Under the pieces are notes generated by a model. The model saw only the letters and a list, made by a program, of their open reading frames with translations, was not told the DNA's origin and ran no database searches. A stretch of DNA of 64,000 bases from Thraustochytrium sp. TN22 (lineage: Eukaryota > Sar > Bigyra > Thraustochytrida > Thraustochytriidae), in contig JABLUY010000012.1 in NCBI GenBank assembly GCA_013306675.1, forward strand, positions 236,697 to 300,696. Direction: 5' to 3'. Within the stretch, counting starts at the first letter, position 1. Each line of letters begins with the position of its first letter. The position numbers and the translations under genes were made by a program. This document shows positions 29,801 to 37,978 of this stretch, piece after piece.

Positions 29801-31611
29801 AGCATCACCAGCAGCTCCGCTTCGGGGAAGTAGGCCTGCGCGGCGCTGCCGGTGTTCCGGGCCCAGGATACCCCGTTGCGGTCAAGAACCATGAGGTCCA
29901 CCAGGCCATCAGTGTCGAGGTCTTCGAAGAGGAGGTGAACCGGCCCGTCAAACGCGAGAAAGAGGTTTCTGAAGGGGTCTTGATAGATGGACATCGAGTC
30001 CGCAAGGTCTGGCACCGAGCCGTCAGCCAGCCCCTGGCCATTACCGAGACGCACAAAGATGTTCGCGAAGCCGTCTCTCCAGTCGTAGGCCTCGTAGGTC
30101 AGGGGGGACTGTATGTAGACCATGTCCGGGTCTGCCTCGGGTGGCCCAGCTCGCAACTTGGCGAACGTCACCAGCTCGTAGGAGCCTGACGCGGATGCAA
30201 AGTCATGGTCGACACCTCCTCGGGGCGAGAGTGAGACGGCGGTCATGGGCTGGCCAGCAAATGACATGCTGAACATTTCGACGAGGTGGATTTCGCTGAG
30301 CCTCCTGCGACGAGAGGCGGTGCCTTGGTCTGGGAAGTGCACCAAAAGGACTGGCGCGCCGGTCTCAGCCATGATCACCGACATGCTTCGCGGGCGGGAG
30401 GGGTTTGAGTCCGACTTGGGTCGAAATTTCACCTCCTCATTCTCCAGGCTGACGAGCGTGGCGCGTTGGTCGCCTTGAACAAACGCGCGCTCCACGCGTG
30501 CGTGTGCGTAAGCCGCGCCGGCCAGGCGGGCTGTCGTCGAGGTAATCAGATCAAGGCTCGCGGGGCTTCCAAGCCTGCCGGAGGCCACCGGCCATCGGGG
30601 GCCTCTTGCGAAGAACCCGGCAAGAGTGTCGGCCCGTTGCGAGGTCATGTAGCCGGCAGCCACCTTCTCCAGGTACTGTGTTGACCCCGCGGCCAGCTGT
30701 ACGACGACGTCCAGGTCGCCGTCGTCATCTAGGTCGACGAACCGGAAATACTCTGGCGGCGAGCCTGGGTCAAAGAAGAGATGCATCGAGCTTAGCTCCG
30801 TGTCGAGGTCAAAGACGGACGCCAGCGAGGTGTTTGTGTTGCGGTAGACTTTCAAGCCGTCCACAACGTCGGCATGAAGGAGGTCGAGGGCCCCGTCGCC
30901 ATCCAGGTCTACGACGGCCGATCCTGTGGCTACCCAAGCCAACTCAAAGACGAGATCTTCTCTGCCGCCTCGATTCACCAGCAACCATTGGCTAGGAATG
31001 ACCAGAATGCTCGCTTGCTCACCGGAGATCACAAGATCCAGCTCGCCGTCGCCGTCTGCGTCCACCGGGGTAGCGTAGTGCAACGAGGACACTAGGTAGA
31101 GAACTGGCATGCTGACCGCATGGAGGCTCGCGTTGCTCACCACGAAGCTGGCGCCCAGGCCCGGATGCGAGAGAACATAAAGATAGAAGGTCCTCTCGGA
31201 CCTGTCCAACTCGCAAAAGATGATGTCGTCCAGCCCTTGCACGCCAACCAGGTCTGCGAGCCCGAGGACAAACACGGATCCGGCCGATGCGCCCAGGAAC
31301 GCAGTAACCTGGGACGTGAGCGCCGCGAGGTCCACGTAGCCGTCCTTGTTACTCTCCAGCTCCCGCGCGGTATGGGTCTCCGCTGCATGCCGGCAAAAAT
31401 AGCCCTCTGGCCTCTCCGTGCTGGCGAAGAACCCGGGCCGGCATTCGCCGCAGGCGCCGTCCTCGAGCGACAACCTGTGCCGTATTTCGCACGCCGCCTC
31501 CGTGCAGCTGACCCAAGGCACGAGCGCGAGCCCCAGCAACAGCATGAGGGCGAGTCCGACACGAATCGGCCGCTTCCTGTTGAGCGACGACTCGGAGTGG
31601 CTGCGCCGCAT
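26848..31611 (-). CDS. array copy 4: FG-GAP/Cys-rich multi-span membrane protein
   Basis: From MRRSHSESSLNRKR at 31611 it has 1,587 residues; the frame opens at 31674 with 21 further residues, but the shorter start puts the signal peptide (VGLALMLLLGLALVPWVSC) nearer the end. It has the CEIRHRLSLEDGACGEC motif, propeller repeats (DADGDGELDLVI, DLDGDGALDLLH, DLDDDGDLDVVV, DVDGDGDLDAIG), the EGF/GCC2-GCC3-like stalk, a first span near RRDRAVLIVLTVIVALLMVA, an unusually long cytosolic loop with WDGAGTLG, and the C-terminal spans. The loop is longer than in copies 2 and 3 because an acidic/Ser-rich segment (PSDRAE-x-QSAG) occurs twice. Its last 110 or so residues closely match copy 3. Confidence 0.91.
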   Translation of the reverse strand: MRRSHSESSLNRKRPIRVGLALMLLLGLALVPWVSCTEAACEIRHRLSLEDGACGECRPGFFASTERPEGYFCRHAAETHTARELESNKDGYVDLAALTSQVTAFLGASAGSVFVLGLADLVGVQGLDDIIFCELDRSERTFYLYVLSHPGLGASFVVSNASLHAVSMPVLYLVSSLHYATPVDADGDGELDLVISGEQASILVIPSQWLLVNRGGREDLVFELAWVATGSAVVDLDGDGALDLLHADVVDGLKVYRNTNTSLASVFDLDTELSSMHLFFDPGSPPEYFRFVDLDDDGDLDVVVQLAAGSTQYLEKVAAGYMTSQRADTLAGFFARGPRWPVASGRLGSPASLDLITSTTARLAGAAYAHARVERAFVQGDQRATLVSLENEEVKFRPKSDSNPSRPRSMSVIMAETGAPVLLVHFPDQGTASRRRRLSEIHLVEMFSMSFAGQPMTAVSLSPRGGVDHDFASASGSYELVTFAKLRAGPPEADPDMVYIQSPLTYEAYDWRDGFANIFVRLGNGQGLADGSVPDLADSMSIYQDPFRNLFLAFDGPVHLLFEDLDTDGLVDLMVLDRNGVSWARNTGSAAQAYFPEAELLVMLIEFASSPSSLSNKAGLALVDADRNGCRDVVVWDKLQGGLALLLREGGCTEGARPSFQVRNYTFETGLEETHVLFDVDGDGDLDAIGMSDSFVAFGGYSLALNTASDCLSACSHRGTCIQPVSAQFSQLADGYRLMLGLGLGFPISDSEVDWSALGTCYCNDADQHAGVACERCARDDLYGIDCDHLCPAFSRTAMDAAPVYPRGSSIQDCLCDEGFVLTRLGSAESFACLCPKGAYLDEEAGRCTACPLGSYSSESSNATACAPCEPLGALTPRTGATSATECACPGNREAVEGVCGCATGFYTHPEDDTICNECPGEFPETLAAGATSVALCVSRPGMLEVNGTAVECAEELDCREPGLTLATVPLREGYWRISNHSDNFLACAPGHCRGGSFEKSAAAQAAQYCETHRQGVLCVECTDGHSLQGTTCTDCTSERERRDRAVLIVLTVIVALLMVAPFAWTVRMLFREPKRTDEGRDVEENQEAYETSLPHDTSQPSDRAETQSAGPNPVQDAASSSPELLPSTSLSQDQEDGISTSGETRPPSDRAEAQSAGATPVHDATNASPVLLRSSQDPEDGISMSWDGAGTLGPPVEVQEAPELDASRKGPKELISALSDGGENAEASLETRLKEAWHHYGEKVRIVIAFVQLASFFIVTTHLLPGSGTASIYALLEANVVMLVSVLQVGCVWNPNHNQELLLITVLPITTIALLFIVPVLALCCRAYVRSVVAAASFACWVSLQILLFAYIGIANTLTQTFLYQAMPHYAGDPAPYRALRADYSIDFDSPEARASRLYAGVMFVVFPFGTAVLFMLGARMARAAQDGAGGLAPPHHQADALKRALFDGTRFLREPFRAGREWFASFDLARRFALSSCFVLAHQTSSQGGIIFFTACSTLLTVITDKLCPYANDSNNALAVVSLMLLTCLGWIGLARGAGTIDDTGVKALVAVVFVLEASATLVTSTQLFWRYLVKAALSKKPKES
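28105..28330 (-). repeat. internal duplication in the copy 4 cytosolic loop
   Basis: Two related segments, each starting PSDRAE and containing QSAG-x-x-PV-x-DA, then SSPELL or ASPVLL and QEDGIS or PEDGIS, lie in tandem. The second leads straight into the WDGAGTLG motif. Related copies lack the extra unit. Confidence 0.75.
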
Positions 31612-32527
31612 GGTAGATGTCCGCTGCCACGAGCGAGGGCACAGCGATTCCTGCCGCGAAGCCTTGCGGAGCAATGAGCCAAGGCTCGCCGCCCAGCGAC
31701 GACGCCACAGCTGCAGTATGTCTGGCCCGCGCTACGGCGCAGCGTAGCGCCGCGGTGCAGCCTGGTGCAGCGCAGCGCAGCTCTCGGCGCTCGCCTCTGC
31801 TGCAGGCCCTCGCTCCTGCTGCGCGACCTCGTCCGGGTCTGCCGATCCGGGTCTGCTCTCGCTCGCTCGCTCGCTTGCGAGTCGCGTCCTGCCGCGCAGC
31901 AATGCGTGCAGCCCTGCGCGCTTCTCTCAAGCCTTCGACATCTTGAAGGATCCGAGAAGAGAGTGTTAGCGGCGAGCGCAGTGGGGTCCTCGCTCCCTCT
32001 CGCGCAAGCAAACAAAATCGTGCTCTGGAAGCGCAAGAAGGCGCGGCGAAGGCCGAGGGCTGAGCAGAGGGCCGCTTGAGTGGCTCGTGCGACGCGACGC
32101 TCGGTCCGAGGGCCACCGCGAGTGGCATCTTGGCGGTGACGGCACGTGACGCCCGTGACCACGGCACAGTAGGTTCCCATCGGGAGGATCGGCCACTGTG
32201 AGTGGAACCCGTACCTCCAAGTCTTGCAATCGCCGAACATGCACAGGATGAGGCTTGCGGCAGCGCGCACGCGGCGCAAGAGAGAGAATGTGGTACTCGT
32301 ACGACTCGGAAAAGTGAGACAAGGCGTCACGCGCGCTTTGACGCATGCCTCGCATGCCTCATCTTTTGACTTCGGCGGCGTCCTGAGCGCGCGAATCAGT
32401 GGATTCTTGTCCACCCAAAAGATGTCGAGCCGAGCGGTGAGTCGTGATCGTCAGATGAAGACGAAGCTTGTTTTTCAAAGGCGACGACAGTCATGATCAT
32501 GGTGTTGTTCAAGTTTGTGTACCATAG
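31612..32527. other. spacer between array copies 4 and 5
   Basis: No gene is supported. The region 31730-31930 is GCAGC/GCTCGCTCG-rich. A long frame on the - strand (31137-32414) is only an out-of-frame reading through the copy 4 start and its flank. Confidence 0.5.
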
Positions 32528-35500
32528 TCAGTCGAGCTTGCTGGCTGGCTGCGGGCTCTGCCGGAAGGAGGCGGGAAAGTGGAAGTGGCGCGCGAGTGTA
32601 GTGGTCAGGATGAGGACGAGGAGGGCCTCGAACGTGAGGACGAGCGTGACGAGCGCCACTATGCCCTGATCCGTGAGCGCGCCGGCCTCGCGCGCGAGGC
32701 ATACCCAGCCGAGTGCGGACAGCATCGCGAGGGAACCGATGGCGAGGGCATTATCGGTGCCGTCCTTGTAAGGGCGTAGAGCGTCGGCGGAGTACATGAA
32801 GATCATGCTGCTGACCGTAAAGAAGACAATGCCGCCGCCCGTGGAGGCCTGGAAGCTGAGGAGGAAAATTGACGACATGATGAAGCGGCGGCCAAGGTCG
32901 AAGCTCGCGTACCACTCGCGGCCGGCATGAAAGGGCTCACGCAGAAAGCGTGTGCCTTCGAAAATTGCACTTCTGTAGACTCGGCCCTCATGGAAGCACT
33001 GCAACCTGCGCAGGTGAGCGCCCAGCATGAAGACCGCCACGGTGCCGACCGGATACACGAGAAACATAGCGCCGGCGTACAGCCTGGCGGCGCGGGCCTC
33101 GGACGAATCGTAGTCGATGGCGAAGTCGGTGCGCAGCGCGCGATAGGGGTCCGGATCGCCGGCGTAGCGCGGCATTACCTGAAAGAGAAAGGTCTCCGTG
33201 AGCGTGTTGGCGATGGCAACGTAGGTGAAGAGCAAGAGGTGCAAGGAGAACCACACCGCGAAGCACGCGGCAGCCTGGGCGGGCTCAGCGCGCACGCGAA
33301 CGATCGCGGCCGCCGCCAGCACGATGCACATGAGGGCGATGACCACCAGGGGCAAGGTGGTGATGATGAGAAGTTCCTGGATGTGGCCTGGGCTCCAGAC
33401 ACAACCCACCTGAAGCGCAAAGACGAAGAGAACGACGTTGGCCTCGATGAGCGCGTAGAGGGACATGGCCTGCGAGCTGGGAAGCAGGCCGGTCGTGACG
33501 ATGAAGAGCGCCGCGAGCTGCGCAAAGGCGATCGAGATGCGTACCTTTTCTCCGTATCGGTGCCACGTGCGCCGAAGCTGGTCCCTGAAACCCTTCTTCT
33601 CCTCCTCCCCACTCGCCCCATGCGAGGGAACTGAATCCGAGTCTCCCGGCTCTGGCTCGAGCGCGCTGACATCCACCGCCACGGCCTCTCCCGCGCCGAG
33701 CGTCCCGGCCCCGTCCCACGCCGACCCGACCGAGCACGCCTCCTGCTCTTCTTTGGTGGGCGGCGGGACAGGAACCGTCTCCGACGCGGTCTCCAGGCTC
33801 GTCATGGGCCTCAGTGGCGGCGCGGCCGCCGCTGCCGGCGCTTGGGTCGCGTCCGCACCGGGAGCAGAGGCCTCCACACCTGCCTTGTTGTTACCACCTT
33901 GTGGCGAGTCGGTGGCGAACGTCGTGGACTCCGGCGTCTGGACGAGCTTCTTCACGATCAGTCCCGATGGCGCAACAAGCAGGAGGGCCACGACGGCGAC
34001 CAAGGAGATGAAAACATTCCGGTCGCGCCGCTCACGAGAGCCCGTGCATTCCTTACAGCTTGCGCCCTGGAGACTGGTGCCATGCTCGCACTCGACACAG
34101 AGTATGCCTTGGTGGTGAGACTCACAGTATTGCGCCGCGGATCGCGTCTCGGCCTTGAAAGCGCCGCCTCTGCAGTGGTGTGGCTCGCATGCAAGGATCT
34201 CGCTGCTCTGATTGGAAATGCGCCAGTACCCCGCGCGCAATGGAACGGTGGTCAGCGTGAGGCCAGGCATGCTGCAGTCGAGCTCCAAGGCGCAGTCCAC
34301 TGCAGACCCATTGACCTCCAGCATACCGGACCGTGCGACGCAGTCGCTGAGACCGGCGGCCCCCGCTGCCAGCGTCTCAGGAAACTCGCCAGGGCACTCG
34401 TTGCAGATGCTCTCGTCCTCCGGATGTGTGTAGTAGCCCCGCGCGCAGCGGCAGACGCCTGCAACAGCCTCGTGGTCCGCTGGACAGGCACACTCGGCAA
34501 TCGAAGTCGCGCCTGTACGCGATGTGAGGGCCCCCGCCGGCTCGCAAGGCGTGCAGGCCGCCGCAGCGTCGGTTTCTGCGCTGTACGTGCCCAGCGGGCA
34601 CTCCGTGCAGCGGCCAGCGGCCTCGTCAAGAAAGGTACCCTCTGGGCAGAGACAGACAAATGGACTGGCGGCATCCGCGCGCGTGCGGACGAATCCTTCG
34701 TCGCAGATGCAGTCGTCCACGCTTGGGCCAAGCGGGTAGACGGGCCTCGGGTTCAGTTGCGTTCTCGAAAACGCCGGGCACGCCTGATCACAGTTGACGC
34801 CGTAGACATCATCTCGAGCGCAGCGCTCGCAAGCAACGCCGGCGTGCAGATCCGCATCGTGGCAAGAGCAGGTGCCGAGAAGACCCCAGTCGACATCAGC
34901 ATCGGCGATCTCGTAGAGCAGACCGAGACCTAGCATGAGGCGCTCATCACTCCCGAGCGCGCTTGCCCGAGCGGTTGCGAGCCGAATGCAGGTGCCGCGA
35001 AAGGAGCACGAAGAGAGACAGTCGTTCGCCGTGTTGATTGCGAGTGTGTAGCCGCTTGTGGCGACAAATGCCTCGGACATGCCAAAGGCGTCAAGGTCGC
35101 CGTCGCCGTCCACGTCAAAGAGCACGTGCGTCTCGGAGAGGCCGGTCTCGAAGGCGTACTGGCGGACCACGACCTTTGGAGACTCGCCCAGCGCACAGCC
35201 GTCGACGCGAAGAAGAAGAGCCACGCCCCCTTTGAGCTTGTCCCACACGACAAAATCTTTGCAGCCGTCCCGGTCCGCGTCAACGAGCGCTAGTCCGGCC
35301 CTCTCCGAGAATGCGTCGAGACCGCTGGCAAACGCAGTGAGAGGAGAGATCTGCTCTGCTTCCGGGAACTGGGGCTGCGTGGCGTCGCCCTTGTTCCGAG
35401 CCCAATGTACGCCGATGCGATCGAGCACGAGCAGGTCGAGCAGACCGTCTGCATCGAGGTCTTCGAAGACGAGGTCGACAGGTCCCTCGAGTGGGAGGTG

Positions 35501-37096
35501 CGAGAACATGGCGTCCGGGTCGTCGCCTGGCGCATTCCAGAAGAGCGGCGCCGACCCGTTGACAAGACCTTGCCCGACGCCACGAGTCCAGCGGATGCTC
35601 GCAGACCCCGTCTTCCAGTCGTACGTCAGCTCCGGCGGCCTGCCCTGAATGTAGACCATGTCCGGGTCTTCGTTTGGGAGCGCGCTCCGCAGCTTGGCCA
35701 GCGTGACGAGCTCGTAGGACGTGCTTGTGGAGGTGTCTTGAAGGTAGCTGCCAATTCGTGGCGAGAGAGACGCGGGCACCTCAGGCTGGCCAGCGAGCGA
35801 CACACTGTAGAGCTCGACAAATTCGTCTGTGTTGAGCAGCTTGCGACTGCCGTCGAGCTGGCGGCGCCCAAAGGCGCTGGCGAGGCTGTCAAAGTGAATC
35901 ACGAGCACAGGAGAAGCAAGCCCGGGATAGGTAACCACGGACATGCTCCTTGGCGGATCAGAATGGTAGTAGATCTCGGGTATGAACTGGACTTGATCGT
36001 TCTCGAGGTCGAAGAGCGTCGCGCGCTGATCGCCTCTCACGCGCGCAGTCTCCACGCGCGCGTGTCTGTAGAGATCGGTGCTGCTGTAGACGAGCGCGTC
36101 CATGCCCCTGCGGCTGGTGAGCGAGAGCCTGCCATACGCAACGAGGAATCCGGACCCTGCAAAAAATCCGGCCAGCGTGTCTGGTCGTGTAGGCGACACG
36201 TAGCCGCCCGAGGCCATCTCAAGGTACCATGCTGACGTGAAGTCGTACGTCAGAACGACATCCAAGTCGCCGTCATCATCCAGGTCAACGAAGCGAAGGC
36301 CTTCCGGCGGCGAACTGGTGTCAACGATCACGTGGAGCGGGCTCGTCCCCGCGTCGAGCACAAAGTTGGGCGCAAGCGCCGAGCCCTCGTTGTGGTAGAC
36401 CTGGAGTCCTCCAACGTCGTTGATGAGCACGAGGTCCAGCACGCCATCGCCGTCTGCATCTGCGATGGCGGAACCTTCACCCTCCCAGAGCAGCTCAAAG
36501 GTGAGGTCTTCACGAGCGCCTCGCTTCACCAGCAGCCACTGATATCTCGCGAACAGACCTGTAGGGCGCTCGCCCGAGAGCACGAGGTCGAGCCAGCCGT
36601 CACCATCCAGATCCATCGGCGTGGCGTGGGAGATGAAGTTGACGTGCAAGTAGGGCGAGTGCACCACGTGCATGGTGTGGTCGTTCACCGGGAAGGAGCG
36701 GTTACCGGTGTTGGCGAGAACATAGAGCTGCTGGTCGGACTCGCTCTTATCGAAAAGCACAATGTCGTCCAGCCCGTCGTTGCCCACGAGGTCGGCGAAC
36801 GCCACGATGTACGCCGTGCTATCGGACGCGCCGAGCCACGCCGCGACCTCGCTCATGAGCGCGTTGAAGTCCACGTGGCCCTCCTCGTTGGCGTCAAGCG
36901 CATGTCCGCTCACGATTTTCGCATCGTGCCTGCAGAAGTAGCCGTCGGGCGCCGCTGTGCTTGCGAAGAACCCCGGGAAGCACTCGCCGCACGCGCCGTC
37001 CTCGAGCGTGGTTCTGTGCCGCTCCTCACACGCGAGGTCGGAGCTCGTTGCTGCCCCCGTCACCACGAGCGCCACCACGACTAGCAGCAGGAGCAT
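32528..37096 (-). CDS. array copy 5: FG-GAP/Cys-rich multi-span membrane protein
   Basis: 1,522 residues, used here as the family reference. Residues 1-19 are a signal peptide. A Cys motif occupies 23-56. Asp-rich propeller repeats centre at 162, 213, 271, 547, 606 and 661. The EGF/GCC2-GCC3-like Cys stalk covers about 692-1020. Span 1 is at about 1028-1048. A Pro/Ala/Glu loop runs to 1180 and holds WDGAGTLG at 1127-1134. Further spans lie near 1186, 1213, 1240, 1275, 1340, 1405, 1448 and 1480. The linking segment carries ALRTDFAIDYDSSEARAARL then YAGAMFLVYPVGT, a pattern I associate with large Cys-rich multi-span proteins of stramenopiles and algae. It is closest to copy 1, although copies 2-4 lie between them. 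Confidence 0.92.
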   Translation of the reverse strand: MLLLLVVVALVVTGAATSSDLACEERHRTTLEDGACGECFPGFFASTAAPDGYFCRHDAKIVSGHALDANEEGHVDFNALMSEVAAWLGASDSTAYIVAFADLVGNDGLDDIVLFDKSESDQQLYVLANTGNRSFPVNDHTMHVVHSPYLHVNFISHATPMDLDGDGWLDLVLSGERPTGLFARYQWLLVKRGAREDLTFELLWEGEGSAIADADGDGVLDLVLINDVGGLQVYHNEGSALAPNFVLDAGTSPLHVIVDTSSPPEGLRFVDLDDDGDLDVVLTYDFTSAWYLEMASGGYVSPTRPDTLAGFFAGSGFLVAYGRLSLTSRRGMDALVYSSTDLYRHARVETARVRGDQRATLFDLENDQVQFIPEIYYHSDPPRSMSVVTYPGLASPVLVIHFDSLASAFGRRQLDGSRKLLNTDEFVELYSVSLAGQPEVPASLSPRIGSYLQDTSTSTSYELVTLAKLRSALPNEDPDMVYIQGRPPELTYDWKTGSASIRWTRGVGQGLVNGSAPLFWNAPGDDPDAMFSHLPLEGPVDLVFEDLDADGLLDLLVLDRIGVHWARNKGDATQPQFPEAEQISPLTAFASGLDAFSERAGLALVDADRDGCKDFVVWDKLKGGVALLLRVDGCALGESPKVVVRQYAFETGLSETHVLFDVDGDGDLDAFGMSEAFVATSGYTLAINTANDCLSSCSFRGTCIRLATARASALGSDERLMLGLGLLYEIADADVDWGLLGTCSCHDADLHAGVACERCARDDVYGVNCDQACPAFSRTQLNPRPVYPLGPSVDDCICDEGFVRTRADAASPFVCLCPEGTFLDEAAGRCTECPLGTYSAETDAAAACTPCEPAGALTSRTGATSIAECACPADHEAVAGVCRCARGYYTHPEDESICNECPGEFPETLAAGAAGLSDCVARSGMLEVNGSAVDCALELDCSMPGLTLTTVPLRAGYWRISNQSSEILACEPHHCRGGAFKAETRSAAQYCESHHQGILCVECEHGTSLQGASCKECTGSRERRDRNVFISLVAVVALLLVAPSGLIVKKLVQTPESTTFATDSPQGGNNKAGVEASAPGADATQAPAAAAAPPLRPMTSLETASETVPVPPPTKEEQEACSVGSAWDGAGTLGAGEAVAVDVSALEPEPGDSDSVPSHGASGEEEKKGFRDQLRRTWHRYGEKVRISIAFAQLAALFIVTTGLLPSSQAMSLYALIEANVVLFVFALQVGCVWSPGHIQELLIITTLPLVVIALMCIVLAAAAIVRVRAEPAQAAACFAVWFSLHLLLFTYVAIANTLTETFLFQVMPRYAGDPDPYRALRTDFAIDYDSSEARAARLYAGAMFLVYPVGTVAVFMLGAHLRRLQCFHEGRVYRSAIFEGTRFLREPFHAGREWYASFDLGRRFIMSSIFLLSFQASTGGGIVFFTVSSMIFMYSADALRPYKDGTDNALAIGSLAMLSALGWVCLAREAGALTDQGIVALVTLVLTFEALLVLILTTTLARHFHFPASFRQSPQPASKLD

Positions 37097-37978
37097 GAGC
37101 GTCGTTCACGGAGCCGCGCCCGAGCAACTTGAAGAAGTGCACGCACGTCGTCGCCTCTCTTCCCCCGTAACTTGACGTCGCCTGGTCGCGACGCCACAAG
37201 GCCGCGCAACGCGCAACGAGGCCGCGGAGAGAATGCGACGAGGCAGCGCCCGTCGCACGCCGCTGCAACGGAGCTGAGGCAGCTCCCGCTTTGGACGGCA
37301 GTGGCTTCGAGGGTGACGAGCGACGAGACGCCGTCCACGCCGATGAGCTTGAGGATGGCCTCGTCGCCGCTCACGGCGCAGGCGGTAGCGGCAAGAGACG
37401 CAAGAGCTGCGCCGACTCGCTTCGCCAGGCGGCTCGTTGGGCCGCGCAGATACGCGCAAAGACGGGCCAGGCGCGAGGCATTGGAGGCACCAGAGTCTCT
37501 GCTGCGCTCGGCTCGTGCACAGCAAGGCCTTTTGCTCCTCAGGCTGTCACATCCGGCTCGGCCTGAGCCGCGGGGACCCCCAATCATGGTCGCTGCCCAC
37601 CGCTGGCGCCGCTGGCACCGCAAACCCGAAGTGCTCAACGTGCTCTCAGCCCTGCCGTGACCCGTGAAAGCACGAAGCAACCGTGACATCAAGGCTGAAA
37701 ATGGTGGTGATGCTCTTTCTTGCAGCAAGAGGGAGAGTGCCCTGGCTCCAACGCGAACGGAGTGTTATTCGTTTGCTGCGGAAGTGTCCCTTCTCGTCCT
37801 CGCCGGCGCTCAGTGATTTCCGCGCTAAAACTGGAGGATCGTGAAGCAAATCAATGACTCACGTCAGCGCAGAACTCGTGTGAGCGGGCAAGCACGCGTC
37901 GTGTTTACTCTTTAGCTTCGACCCGAAGTTCTATTCTCTCACAAACGCGAATGCTTGTCGACGTGACAGCGCCCGTGC
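37097..37978. other. spacer between array copies 5 and 6
   Basis: No intact gene is seen. On the - strand, 37275-37470 reads as a possible armadillo-like fragment (LAKRVGAALASLAATA, then DEAILKLIGVDGVSSLVTL), open but with no credible start or partner repeats. The rest is featureless. Confidence 0.4.

Noticed and set aside
31137-32414. A 425-residue - strand frame over the copy 4 start
   Set aside because: It reads the copy 4 N-terminus out of frame and then low-complexity spacer; no domain.
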